Of a stretch of DNA of 64,000 nt, positions 41,960 through 52,480 are shown piece by piece (within the stretch, counting starts at the first letter, position 1; each line of letters begins with the position of its first letter). The stretch covers positions 62,001-126,000 of the forward strand of contig JABYQR010000033.1 of assembly GCA_022592445.1 (NCBI GenBank). The letters are read 5' to 3'. Both the position numbers and the translations under genes were made by a program. The notes below the pieces were generated by a model that did no database searches, was not told where the DNA came from, and saw only the letters and a program-made list of their open reading frames with translations. The DNA is from Cytidiella melzeri. Its lineage: Eukaryota > Basidiomycota > Agaricomycetes > Polyporales > Irpicaceae.

Positions 41960-43206
41960 AAAACCGCATTGATTTTGGCAGCCATTTCATCCACTTGCTT
42001 TTTCTGGATGTCCAGCATGTTTTTGAGCGCAGCAATCTTAGCATTCTTGTCATTGGATGTGTCTTGCTTTGGCGGGGTAGTGGTCGACGAGGTCGACGAG
42101 GTAGCAGCAACTTTTTGTCCCTTAGGGATGCCTTGGAGTTGTTTCAGGCAAACAGCCCCCCAGTGACCGGTACCACCGCAGTGGTTGCAAACTGGGTCAT
42201 CTGGGTGCTTCGAGTCCCTCTTCTTGTGGTTCTCGGATCCACAAACCGAGCAGCGCTTGCTCATCTCCTTCTTCCATTTCTGGAAGATCTCCTGCTTGCC
42301 CAGACCCGCAAAGAGTGAGTCAAACAAGGCAGAGAAACCGGACGCGTTAATCTCCATGGCATTGAGATCTCAGAATGCTTGTTGGTGAGACTTGCCGTGT
42401 CCCAACGAGCTGTCCACCATTACCTTGCCCGTGCTGTTGCGGAGGTCAGCAAACTGGGCATCGACCACCTTGCACTGATCTTTGAGTGCATTGTAGGTAG
42501 CAGCACAAGTTTGGAAGTACAAGATGCATTGTAAGTACTCAGTGCTCAAGCTTGACTTGAGGTGATTGAAGAGGTCCTGCTGGCTCCAGCCAGTGCAAGG
42601 GGCCCAGGTCTCAAACTCAGAGATATGAGCAGCGAAGGTCTTGTTGCCCTGCTTCATATTGGCAATCTTTGTCTTTGCCTCCATGACAGCGTCAATAGGC
42701 TTGAGTTTGGCTTTGAACACCTCGATGAATGTATCCCATCTGTTGCCAAAAGCTGGTTTGCTGTTTGCTAGCTTCTCAATATGATGACAAGCCCATTCGG
42801 CGGTGTTGTCTTGCATGAACGACAGAGCACTGGTGATGAGTTTGTGAGGATCAAAGATCCTCGCGCCATTGTTGTCCAACCTGACCTGGCCTTGTGCGTC
42901 TTACTGGAATAACACTTTTCCTTGATTTTGCGCCCAGACTATGAACGCGTGGCAGAAGAGCCTGGCTTCCAACGATGTTTTCCCCTTGAAGGAGACCGGT
43001 TTTTCAACGATGCTTCTCTCCCGAGAAGTGTGCGTGGCAGCGGCAACAGCGGGTGCCTGAGCTGCTGTCAAGGCAGCTACCTGATTGGTGAGGTCCACCA
43101 TTCTTTGTGTCAGGACACTGAACATGTTGAGGATATCCTGAGCATTCAGGTTAGGAGCAGCAGCTGGGGAGGCGGCGGGAGCAGCGTTCTGCTAATTAGG
43201 ATCCAT
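41956..43206 (-). pseudogene. gag: Gypsy-B2 gag
   Basis: Homologous to B1 Gag and ending at the same T6 site. Stops: TAG four codons after the ATG (43206), TAA near 42899 and TGA near 42371. Both Cys clusters (CSVCGSENHKKRDSKH and CNHCGGTGHWGAVC) are kept. Confidence 0.88.
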
Positions 43207-43212
43207 GTCTTG

Positions 43213-43395
43213 TGATGGGAAGAGGCATAAATTTTCTTTGTTGGGTGTCTGGTAATGCTCAGAGTAGTACTCACTGTTGACGGCTTCGGTGGAGTCTGCC
43301 TGAGTGTATCGGTTTGGGCACGGTTGGTTGTCACACTCGTAGAACAGGCCTCCGTAGAAGTGGTTGTCTGTGACTAGGCTTGAGTCAAAGAAATG
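43213..43395 (-). other. Pre-gag segment present in Gypsy-B2 but absent from Gypsy-B1
   Basis: Lies between an aligned cattt.ttygac and the gag ATG, where B1 goes straight from one to the other. It is open in the gag frame and encodes HFFDSSLVTDNHFYGGLFYE, CDNQPCPNRYTQADSTEAV and SEYYSEHYQTP. A related Cys motif (CVTQPCPYRVFEQD) occurs in the remnant at 49240-49740, so the segment is probably ancestral and B1 lost it, perhaps across the GAC microhomology. Confidence 0.6.
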
Positions 43396-43439
43396 TATAC
43401 AATTATTGTAAGACGTGGTGGGCAGAAACTATGGATTTG

Positions 43440-44170
43440 TCTAAATCCACTCAGATTAGCTATCACTATTGACTACATTTTATTGTGCAAGGACTTTGTC
43501 GTAGTTTTTATGAAGCTGAGAAGAAACTTTCCCAATTGCCTTACAACCCCAGTCTAGGAGCTGCCACTTGCGGTCTGCTGTGACGGGTGCGAGATTGTCG
43601 ACTCAGTTGAGGAAACAATTAACCCTGTTGACAAGATGTAGCAGGGCGCGTGAATGGTTAGGGTTTGCGCGGCTCAGGAGTTCTTCAAGCTCAGTGAGAG
43701 CTTGCAAACAAGTGCGGACAGTGGTCAGCTTTGGCCTGAAGATGCCGACAAGATCTACCGGTGACAACTTTTTAAAGTTGATGAGTACTGGTTTGGGTGC
43801 AGCGGGGGCAGGAGTTGGTGCAGGGAGCTTTGCTACTCGCTCTACAAGAGTGAGCTTGTGGATGTGTTGCTCAGCTAAGGTGTGGTCATGCTCCTTGGCT
43901 GCTCATTCTTCATATGCTCGTGCGGAAGCGCGGAGTTGTCGATCCTCCTCGTATGAGGGAACGGTGAGGTTGATGCCTTTGACAGGCGGCTTCTTGGACA
44001 CGTAATTTGCGACAGTGACCAGGTCTTTGTCAGACCAGCAATGAGGTTGACTGCTCTTGCGCTTTTCAGCGAGAGCGTCAAGGAAACACGGTGGAAGAGA
44101 CCTCTTGAGCTGAGGCTCAGTGGCAGAGAGGTTCTTAGAAAAACAGGGGTGCGTGTCTTTAGGCACTAAA
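43440..44170 (-). pseudogene. Gypsy-B2 ORF0
   Basis: Same protein as the B1 ORF0 (SQPHCWSDKDLVTVANYVSK, KLPAPTPAPAAPKPV, WQLLDWGCKAIGKVSF), again without an ATG at its start (it opens with gtgcctaaagac). It has TGA stops after AYEE and FLN where B1 has Arg codons, and a terminal TAG at the same place as B1. The ATGs it has gained (around 43900) are mostly ACG in B1. Confidence 0.8.
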
Positions 44171-44311
44171 CAACACGTAGGGGGTAGAAACAGATGACGT
44201 AAGTGTAGCTCAACAGTATGGAGAGACCAGAGACGTACTTGTCAAACAGGAATAAACTCTTAACAACAGTGGGAGTGGGGACCCAGGGTTTACACAACGA
44301 TTTTGACCTAA

Positions 44312-45067
44312 TGACATGGAGACGGGGCTTGACGTGACAAACAGGGACACAATGTGGATGACGACGAGGAGGTGGTGGCAGGCGTGAAGCACAATGTGTT
44401 CACCAGCTATCAAACTTATTCAGAAATTTAGCCCAGTAAAGACCAAGTTAGTATTGGGTACTGCTAGCTATGTAGTACAGGAGGAGGTGGCTTACCTAGC
44501 CCAGTAAAGACCAAGAGGTCGAGATGGGGGGCTAGGAGCGTACATGCAGCATCTTATAAAGACTTCAGGGACCTGCGCACAGACCATGTTAAGGGCAGGC
44601 TTTGCAAGAAGCCGTGTGAACAAAGAACAAAAGAACTACCTAAAGGAGAACAATAGCTATTGTCTAGACCTTGCCAAGAACTCTACTCGTGAGAGAATCT
44701 ATCTGAAAGGAGACCAACTATTGTATTCCATTCCCACACCTGTGAGAACATCCTTCCATAAAGTGAACAATAGGGAAAGAACAAAAGGAGTCCATGTGAA
44801 CGGTATCTATGATGTCAAACCCTAGCTATGGGCTGAGCCATGTGTCTGTAGCCATGTGGTCTTACTTAAGCTAAGTCACATGCCAGTGTGACGTAGTAGC
44901 AAGTAACGTGACCATGTAAAGTGTCTAAGCCACATGATACGGGTGCTTAATGGACGTGCAAGGGGTTTGTGCAAAGAGGATTGCAACTGGGTTGTAGCCC
45001 CAGGTTTTAGAGATAAAAACAAGAGGTAAATTGCAAAAAATAAGGGCTAGTCGGGCTATCCACAGCA
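44312..45067 (-). repeat. 5' LTR of Gypsy-B2
   Basis: Minus strand TGCTGTGG (45067) to a degenerate ..ATGTCA end at 44312. Compared with the B1 LTR it has an extra segment of about 70 bp bounded by agcccagtaaagacca repeats (44430-44512). The same segment occurs in the fragment at 4600-4690. Confidence 0.88.
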
Positions 45068-45149
45068 TCAGGTATATAGAGTATCTACATCAGAATCAAG
45101 ACAATTGTTGGGTATGTTGTATTTTACGCAGAAGAGCTAACCTATTCAT

Positions 45150-46452
45150 CATCAGATGGAAGTTGTCCATTTTCAGCATCCCATTCAGCAGAGCCGCCAC
45201 GTTGGGAAGGACCACCAAGCTCATCTGAAAGACGAGGACATTTAAGAGACTCACTTGTTGAACTTGCAAGAAGCTCATCCAGCTTCTCGCGGTACTATTC
45301 GAGAGTCCAAACTCCTGCCCTGTACTCCTCAAGTAGCTGTGTGCGCTCAAAATGAGCATCTTCATGCCAGCGATGCTCAGCAAGGGATGCAGCGTTTTCT
45401 CTGCAACTTCATCAGCATATGCATGTTCAAAAAAGACTGAACACACCTTGCCAAGTCCAAGAGCATAGCATCTACCACACGCTTCTTGCTCACCAGCTTG
45501 ACAGAAGCCTGAAGACGATCAAGCTTCTTGGCAGACATGTTGACAGAGGCCTTTGGACCACAACTAGAGTGTGAGGGAGCTGAGGAAGGCACTGGTGATG
45601 GAGGACCATTGGTTGCGTCATCTCCAAAAGTGCGGAATGTAGGAGAGTTCGGAGCTGTATCAGGGGTAGTCTCATGCTCAGCTGTAGCTTGAGGGCAATT
45701 GTTGAGTGGCTGAAGATGGATAGTACGCCTTCCCAGAGGTCCAACTCCTGTTGTAATGGCGATGGGATTGATGTTTGGCCTCTCAGACAAGAGGCGGTGA
45801 AGAGCTGGAAAGAAGGGGAACTTCTTTGTGATCTCTTCTGCAAAGAGTTGACATGAATAAGAACAGCAGCGCCAAAATGTGTGAACATACCCCATAAGTT
45901 CTTGGCCACCTCCGGAGTCTAAGCATTTGGACCCTCTGCAGGGGTATAGTGCTTCAGAAACTCAGACCCATGATCATCTGCTGCTTCCTCATGATTGTCA
46001 CGAAGGCCACCTCGAGTGACAACCAGACGAGCCTTCTGCTTCCTGTACATCCTGACGAGCCTGTGATTTCAATTGAGCAGGTACATGGGGAGCAGAGACC
46101 AGGATGTTCAACACACCCTTCAAGCTTAGCCTTAATCTTGTTTGCTAGCTTTGCACCATCAAGCTCATGCAGCTCTGGAAAGAGAGCCTTCCCAATCCGA
46201 CCATACACGAAATTTTCTTGTCTCCACTTGTATTCTAATCAGTGGAATGGATCAGTATAGCTACTTGACCAATTTCCCATGCCTCATACCTCATCAGCCT
46301 GCTTTCCAAGCAGCACCTTCCGGTTTTTGGACTTCTTTGCAAGCTCCAGCAGCTGCCAGGTCATTTTCTCTTGCCAATCCAGCTGTGGGAAAGGCTTGGC
46401 CAGCTCCTTTACAGCCTTCTTCTTCCCAGCAGACACAGCACAAGACATAGTA
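45150..46452 (-). pseudogene. Broken Myb/SANT-like gene, probable Harbinger partner (ORF1-type)
   Basis: Minus strand from ATG 46452. In pieces it reads WQEKMTWQLLELAKKSKNRK, VYGRIGKALFPELHELDGAK, EEITKKFPFFPALHRLLSER, PNINPIAITTGVGPLGRRTI, then a Ser/Pro-rich stretch and a basic helical C-terminal part (MSAKKLDRLQASVKLVSKKR). The pattern (tryptophan-helix region, then FPFFPxLHxLLxxRPN and TTGVGPxGRRTxHLQP) is one I associate with basidiomycete Myb/SANT-like proteins that accompany PIF/Harbinger transposases. At least three stops or frame changes. No terminal repeats were identified around it. Confidence 0.55.
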
Positions 46453-46737
46453 TGAGATTTGTCAAAAAAGTGTGAGATGTAAGGACAGTGAGAGGTTGAG
46501 TCTGTGCTACTTGAAGACTACAGCAGACACGAAGCGCACCGACTGCGACGATGGCGACCGCGCTATGACAGAATGTGACTACTTATGTCATATTCCTCTT
46601 TTGGGGCAATTGACGCCCGCGCTTCAAGCAATGAGCGGCAGCGCTGTGCCAACTCTGAACAACCCTAGTGATAAACCCAGAAATCACTAGCAGCAGCCCT
46701 TGTCACTTGCAAGACTCACGAGGTTGCATAATGCATT

Positions 46738-47000
46738 GTGTTGCATTGGAACATATATGCATTGCATCTCCTTGCTTCACTTCCCATTGCTTTGCTTTGC
46801 TTTCCATTTCTTCACTTTGCCTCGCTTCACTGCGAGTTGTATTGCTTCGCATCACATCACTTTGCTCTGCATCGGGTCACTTTGCTTCCCTTTGCATTGG
46901 TTCACTTTGCTTCCCATTGCTCACATTGCATCACATCGCATTGCTCACATTGCATCACATTGCATTGCATTGCCTCACATCACATGGCTTCGCTTGCTGC
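46738..47000. repeat. Low-complexity ttgcat/cttcgctttgc array
   Basis: Irregular five- to ten-base repeats (ttgcattgca, ttcactttgc, cattgcttcgc) with a strong 5-bp periodicity. Similar stretches occur at 47260-47340 and 50310-50490, so the sequence type is dispersed. Long open frames here are an effect of composition. Confidence 0.75.
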
Positions 47001-47839
47001 ATATTGTATTCTTGCATTCCCTCGCACTCAAGTTCATGGCTATTGGAACCTCTCTGCCCCCTGTCTCACTCTCTCCCTCGGATTCTGCTGCTAGTCCATG
47101 AAAATGTGCTCGCGTTTGGGCCTGTTGCACGTCCAGTGATTTCTGGGTGTATCATTAGAGTCGTTTGCAGCCTGTTCCTTTTGATAGGAGGACCTTGCAA
47201 GCAGCTCCTCTCCTTCCCTCAAGCCCCTTAACTGCAGAGCAGCTGAAGAATTTGCTTCCATTGCACTACCTCTCTTTTCATTGCATAGCCTCGCACAGCC
47301 TTGCATTGCCTCGCGTTGCATCGCATTGCCTCGGGTCATTAGACTATGACCTGATTGGTTGCTCGGAGTTAGCTGCACCATTGGCAGTGCCCCATCGCTC
47401 TTGTAACATGTTTCACGTTTGTCCCTTGTTTCATTGTTGTAACATGTTTCACATTTTTCCCTTGTTTCATTGCGCAATGCCCCTTTTCTTGCCTTGCTCT
47501 TGCATGGCTTCAATTTGCTATAGCCACTATTAGGGGCGTTCATAGTGGACGATTAAGGTTGATTCTTGGGTCTGATTCTGGTTTGATTCTGCAGCGGTGG
47601 TCTGGGGTCCTACTCCGTGATTATTTGCGCAATTAACGGGAATCATGCTTAATTGTGCTCCCTTGTTGTCCCTTCTCTGGAGGAGGGACGACGAGAATCA
47701 AGCCTCGATTCTCGCCCTCCTGTATTTACTTGGTACTTACTTATAACAAATTTAGTTACCATGATAACAAAATATGTATACCCCTCTTTTGAAAACACCT
47801 GTCCGCCGCCCCTCTTTGATCCTCACTCCACCACTCGCC

Positions 47840-48522
47840 GCTATCACCATGGCCAAAAAGAAGTTGACCCTGAATTTGACCCTGCACGCACCAACCAGCA
47901 CCACATGACACTCGTATCCAGGTCCTCGACAGCATGTCCTGGCTGCCCCGCGCAGACAAGGAGCAGTGTGGCGCCTTTATCGTACGTCTGTCTCTCATCC
48001 CCAGCTCGTATCTCGCACTCATACGTCCTTCAGAGGGACGAACGGGTTCTCGTCGTCTGGGCCTCGGTTCAAAAAGGCCTCAAACATGAACTACGGCTTG
48101 TGTTGTCCCTCAAGCTGGAGAAACACATGGCAGCCATGGTTGCCGAGGTGACTGCCAACAGTGAAGATCTTGACGAGGACGACAACCTCGAAGAGCGCGC
48201 GCTACAGTTGGCTATCGAGGAGACGTTCGAGGAGAGTGGAAGGAAGTACAGGCCGTGGGCGTCCAATGCCAAGTCCATCCGTGTCGGCGAGCTCATCTTG
48301 ATTGTCGAACTTTGTTCCCGAGGACTGCTTACGTGACGCGGCAAGGGAGATGTCCAAATCCCCCGAGGTTGGAATCATCCAGCACGAGTCGGACGTCATG
48401 CAGGTAGCGAATCATTACTTTGAAAATGGCATTGCACACTTTACAAGGAGAATCAACAAGAGTATCTCCCTCGGGTGCTCGAACGGAGAGGTTGCGCCAT
48501 TTGTCGGCCACAACGCATTCTT
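47840..48522 (+). pseudogene. Captured fragment of a family-2 glycosyltransferase gene
   Basis: In pieces the plus strand reads VLDSMSWLPRADKEQCGAFI, then an apparent retained intron (gtacgt..cag, about 47980-48032), then PRFKKASNMNYGL, LSLKLEKHMAAMVAEV, LEERALQLAIEETFEESGRK, YRPWASNAKSIRVGELILIV, and NFVPEDCLRDAAREMSKSPE, VGIIQHESDVMQVANHYFE, NGEVAPFVGHNAFL. These are signature blocks of a fungal GT2 protein (KKASNMNYGL, PEDC, IQHESDVMQV, PFVGHNAFL). The segment ends abruptly at about 48525, where element sequence resumes. Frame changes and loss of the catalytic C-terminal half mean it cannot be functional. The parent gene is not in this window. Confidence 0.72.
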
Positions 48523-48626
48523 GGTTGACGTGAAGGACAAGAACGGTGACACAGTGAACTGCAGATGGACGGCAAAACAAGTACTACATTTCATTCAGAT
48601 GCACTGGCATGTTTACACATCTGAGT

Positions 48627-48800
48627 CTATATATCAAACCGTGTGCGACGCTGTTCCCGCCTTCTTTCCTTTGCCTGATACAGAGCTTCTTTGAGCTGTT
48701 GTCGACGAGTTTTTGCTCCAGCAATACGAGCTGCACCACGGTAAGATGTTGCAGCTTGTCTACAAACAGGTTGTGTACCAGCCTCGTCAGACTCCGAGGA
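48627..48800 (-). pseudogene. Harbinger transposase C-terminal tail in element B
   Basis: Minus strand ESDEAGTQPVCRQAATSYRG, AARIAGAKTRRQQLKEALYQ, AKERRREQRRTRFDI then stop. Homologous to 25670-25842 of element A. Upstream it is fused directly to 5' element sequence, so the catalytic region was deleted. Confidence 0.75.
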
Positions 48801-49239
48801 CTCGGTCTGCCAGTGAGCTATAGGAGATATGCTGCTTGAGGCAGCTTGGCACTCAAGCACTTGGCAAGTTCTGACAGGTAATAGAGGGAATTACTTATGT
48901 TGTGTTGGAGAATCAGGCAGAATCAGCACTGTGTGATGGGGTGTTCAGAGTGCACTCTGATTAATTAGTCTGATTAAGAAAATTGATGGCAAGAAAAATC
49001 ACCACTTAATCAGACCCGGAATCACTGGTAATCAACCTACTCTGAACTCCCCTATTGCTTTTTACTTATATATGCTGTTTCTGTACTTTGCTTAACTCAG
49101 AACGCGATACCCCCGCAGTTTTCCCCTCAAGTTTGCCCCTGCCACTTTTCCCCTCACTTCTTGAGCAACTCCGCAGTGCGTATCTCTCACCCTGTGTCAA
49201 ATTTCTTCTTCATTGCGACCCCCCTTTGTGTTCCTACTG

Positions 49240-49740
49240 CGTTTTTTTTTATCAACACTTCATCTAGAAGATGTTCTACTTCAGAATCAGATTCTGATGC
49301 AGATTCGATCGTATCTGGTATGTCTACCTTTGATTGACGTGGCGGAGATTCAATTAACGTAGACGCTGATGAAACTGCAACTGCTGTGACCGCGGATATA
49401 GATTCTTCTTCTCCAGTTTGAGGTTCCGGAGATGGTGAGGATGGAGTTGAAGTGTTGCTAACAATAAGATCCCAATCAAGATGCGGTTCTTCTCCAATAT
49501 TCTCTGGATTGATTTCACCGAGCTGTTCGTGGTTAGGAGCAATGTATCGTTCTTCAGAGCATACAGCAACTAGATCGGTGTCTTCAAAGTAATCAGCTCT
49601 GTCTTGTTCAAATACACGATATGGACAAGGTTGAGTGACACAAGATGAGAGATATTGTCCGGAGAATACAAAAGATGTATCGCACTTGTTTATGGTATCA
49701 AAAAAGTGATCTCGTTGTTTACAATGCAGCGCCAGATTTT
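49240..49740 (-). pseudogene. Retrotransposon-like acidic ORF remnant with a QPCP Cys motif
   Basis: An open minus frame of about 150 codons without ATG: HCKQRDHFFDTINKCDTSFV, YLSSCVTQPCPYRVFEQDRA, DYFEDTDLVAVCSEERYIAP, then an acidic Ser/Thr-rich part (SSPSPEPQTGEEESIS, SKVDIPDTIESASESDSEVE). The start matches the pre-gag segment of Gypsy-B2 (HFFD, C..QPCP.R), so it probably derives from the leader or gag region of another gypsy element. The rest of that element is not seen. Confidence 0.45.
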
Positions 49741-49929
49741 TACAAGTTTATCTACAGGAAACATAAGACGTGTTACTAACGATTCAACAAGACGGCAGAA
49801 ACAAAGGAAAGGTGGTACAAAAGTACTACAAGTACAACTACAGAAACTTGTTGAAAGTGACCGCGTACAAATGTACAAATACACATTGCAATATTTTATA
49901 TGTTACATGTGCGGAATTGCTCAAGTTTC

Positions 49930-50100
49930 AGTCGCCCGTCTATCTGTGTTACTTACTGCTTTGTGTTTCCCCTTCACTGCGACCCCCTTTTACAGCTGCC
50001 CCTTCTCCTTCACAAGGCTACTGAGTCTTACTGCATTCTCACTGCGACCTCATTTTACCGCCGCCCCTTCTCTTTCTCAAGGCTACTGCAATTTATACTG
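49930..50100. repeat. Tandem duplication of about 70 bp in pyrimidine-rich DNA
   Basis: Two copies of cactgcgacc.c.ttttac.gc.gccccttctc.ttc.caaggctactg (about 49976-50027 and 50040-50090). A related gcgacccccctttg occurs at 49216. No gene seen. Confidence 0.6.
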
Positions 50101-50195
50101 CGTTTCCTACTGTGTCTCCCATCGTGTTTTGTGTTATTTTCTTGCAATGAGATATCTCAGTTCTTTCTCTTGCACTTTACCATACCACTTCCTCT

Positions 50196-50215
50196 CCCCC
50201 CCCCCCCCCCCCCCC
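50196..50215. repeat. Homopolymer run of 20 C
   Basis: Twenty consecutive C within a pyrimidine-rich region. The length may be unreliable in assembly. Confidence 0.9.
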
Positions 50216-50309
50216 TCTTGCGTTACCGCGTTCCAATCGCTACCATTTATTCATCACTGTGTTGCCCATAGCGCTATCGCTTTTACACTACTTTCATTTG
50301 CAACACTTT

Positions 50310-50490
50310 AGTTCTATTGCCCTTTGCATTGCATTGCATTGCATCCCATTGCTCACCCTTGCTTCCCATTGCTTCGCTTCGCTTTGCATTCCCTCACTTT
50401 GCTTTGAATTGCATTGCCTGGCCTTGCATTGCGTTGCTTTGCATTCCTTTGTTTCGATTTGTATTGCATTGCTTCACTTTGCATCTTTTT
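50310..50490. repeat. Low-complexity ttgcat array
   Basis: Same kind of irregular ttgcattgcat/cttcgctttgc repeat as 46738-47000. Confidence 0.75.
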
Positions 50491-50593
50491 ACCCAGAACT
50501 GTTCCCTGCTATCTGATTGAAGCTAGCGCTTTGAGCCTTGCATTCCAAGTCCCCAATAGCACAGTCTGTCGCACTTTAGCTGTTCATTGCATT

Positions 50594-51627
50594 TGTCACG
50601 GAGACAAAGCTCGACGCAACTAAAAGGGACATGATGTGGAAGATGACAAAGAGGTGGTGGCAGGCTTGAAGCACAATGCTCTCACCAGCTATCAAACTTT
50701 ATGCAAGTTGCTAGCCAAGTAAAGACCAAGAGGTTGAGATGGGGGCTAGGAGCATACATGTAGCAGCATATATAGACTTCAGGGACCTGTGCACAGACCA
50801 TGTTGAGGGCAGGGTTTGCAAGAAGCCGTGTGAACAAAGAACAAAAGAACTACCTAAAGGAGAACAATAGCTATTGTCTAGAACTTGCCAAGAACTCTAC
50901 TCGTGAGAGAATCTATCTAAAAGGAGAACAACACACCTGTGAGAACATCCTTCCATAAAGTGAACAATAGGGAAAGAACAGAAGGATTCCATTCCCACAC
51001 CTGTGAGAACATCCTTCCATAAAGTGAACAATAGGGAAAGAACAGAAGGAGTCCATGTGAACGGTATCTATGACGTCAAACCCTAGCTATGGGCTGAGCC
51101 ATGTGCTTGTAGCCATGTGGGCTTACTTGAGCAAAGTCACATGCCAGTGTGACGTACTGTACTGGCACGACCTAAGGTTCGCGGCTTGTGACCGTGACCC
51201 TCAGATGTTCGAAGATTAGGAAGTTCAAAACATGCAGTGACCTGTGACCAACGAACATCTGAAAGTATCAATAGGCGCCTGTGTGTGCGCAGAGTGCTCC
51301 CCTCAGAAAATATGCGTTAATATTATAAGCGCCTGAGGTCACACAACCAGCCAAAAGTTCGCCAGGGTCTGTGACCTGTGACTGATGTTCAAAATGACAA
51401 TGTTCGGAGGCCTTGTGACCGTGACCCGAACCTTAGGTTGTGCCAGTACAGTAGTAGCAAGTAATGTGACCGTGTGGAGCATCTAAGCCACGTGATACGG
51501 GCGCACCATAGACGTGAAAAGGGAGTTTATGCAGAGAAGGTTGCAACTGGGTTGCAGCCCGGAGTTTTACAGATAAAAACAAGAGGTAAATTGCAAAAAT
51601 TAAGGGCTAGTCGGGCCATCCACGACA
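50594..51627 (-). repeat. Solo LTR of the Gypsy-B family with a nested MITE
   Basis: TGTCACGGAGAC..CCACGACA on the plus strand, homologous to the inverted Gypsy-B LTR from end to end. Flanked by the perfect 5-bp duplication gcatt (50589-50593 and 51628-51632), so it arose by LTR-LTR recombination. Contains a local duplication of the gagaacatccttccataaagtg block (50940-50964 and 51003-51027) and a 295-bp insertion at 51157-51451. Confidence 0.92.
51157..51451. mobile_element. Tc1/mariner-type MITE inside the solo LTR
   Basis: Begins CTGTACTGGCACGACCTAAG and ends CTTAGGTTGTGCCAGTACAG, terminal inverted repeats of about 25 bp with one mismatch, flanked by TA on both sides (51155-51156 and 51452-51453). 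The uninterrupted target gacgtagtagc is found in other LTR copies. Subterminal gtgaccgtgaccc and tgttcg.ag motifs recur inside. No ORF. Confidence 0.85.
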
Positions 51628-51889
51628 GCATTGCTGCAGACGATGTGCTACTGGCATCTCATTGCCTTCTGATGCATTGCTATACCTCTACCACTCTTTT
51701 GCACCACTGTTCCTTTTGCTCCGAGCCATGCAAATGCATCACCGCTTGCCCGAATCTAGGTGCAGCCTCAGACTCTTGGACCCACTTGCAACATACATTC
51801 ACACATACCCTCAACCCCTGCTTACACATTTAATTGCCTCTCGCGAGGTCTGGTGTGTTTTTGCCCGGTCCCTTCATGTCCGGGGGGCG

Positions 51890-52480
51890 TGTTAGTGTCT
51901 CAACAAATGTTGAAGTCACTGCACATGAAGATGATGTGTGGTAGTCCAGCCACATGGCTCTCAAGATAGTTGAGGGCTGAATTTGCTTTGTAAAAGTTGT
52001 AGACATTGAGGAAGGTTATAACCCTGTCCCCAACTAGTGACACAGTTGATATCATTATGACAAATGAGATCAGACTGTGATCTTGGCATGTGTGCTTTCC
52101 ACCGCTTATTCACAAACACCATGGCCTGCGCACCTTTCCTACACTAATACTCATGAACTCGCAATGAGTGACAGTATAATTATACCTGTCCCCCTCCTTA
52201 TCTGCCATGGACGGCACATCTTTAATGTGACCACAGAATGGTTCTTGTACACAGACTATATCTCAGTCTCTGAATTTCTCAAGCAACATTGACATGTTGT
52301 ACCTGGATTTTTGGACATTTGCACTAATGCACCATGTGATTGGGTCAGCCTTCTCAATTTCTAGAAGCTCATCAAGATCCAGCTGGGATGGGGGAGCAAT
52401 GCTTGCAAGGGGTATGTCAGGAGATGACTCCACACGACCGCTATGTGCAGGTTGAGGTTCAGATGATGACCATTGCACAC
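51890..52480 (-). pseudogene. LINE remnant: AP-type endonuclease domain
   Basis: Minus strand with stops and frame changes: YNMSMLLEKFRD, DIVCVQEPFCGHIKDVPSMA, KRWKAHMPRSQSDLICHNDI, GYNLPQCLQLLQSKFSPQL. The DIVCVQEP box corresponds to the metal-binding Glu of LINE endonucleases (usual form D-I-x-x-x-Q-E-P). The RT part is missing. Confidence 0.65.

Larger units (their letters stand above)
37862..45067 (-). mobile_element. Gypsy-B2: decayed sister copy of Gypsy-B1
   Basis: Minus-strand chromovirus with the same ORF order as Gypsy-B1. The 5' LTR is 44312-45067 (756 bp). The 3' LTR is cut to 37862-37984. Codon-by-codon comparison with B1 shows mostly C-to-T and G-to-A changes. Many of its in-frame stops and Arg-to-Cys/His changes are at former CpG. 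It retains a 175-bp segment before gag that B1 lacks. Confidence 0.92.
47532..49053. mobile_element. Harbinger-type element B carrying a captured host gene fragment
   Basis: 1,522 bp, starting AGGGGCGTTCATAGTGG and ending CTGAACTCCCCT, imperfect terminal inverted repeats. Flanked by the 3-bp duplication att (47529-47531 and 49054-49056), the size typical of PIF/Harbinger. Its right part equals inverted parts of element A (24575-24830 and 25670-25960) joined by an internal deletion. The left part holds a plus-strand segment of a glycosyltransferase gene. It has no transposase core, so it is non-autonomous. Confidence 0.8.

Noticed and set aside
46668..47231. Open frame of 187 codons on the plus strand
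   Set aside because: It consists largely of the low-complexity ttgcat array; Cys/His/Leu/Ser-rich translation in several frames at once indicates composition and not a gene.
50196..50215. C20 run considered as a polypurine tract on the minus strand
   Set aside because: No LTR boundary lies next to it; a simple homopolymer is sufficient.
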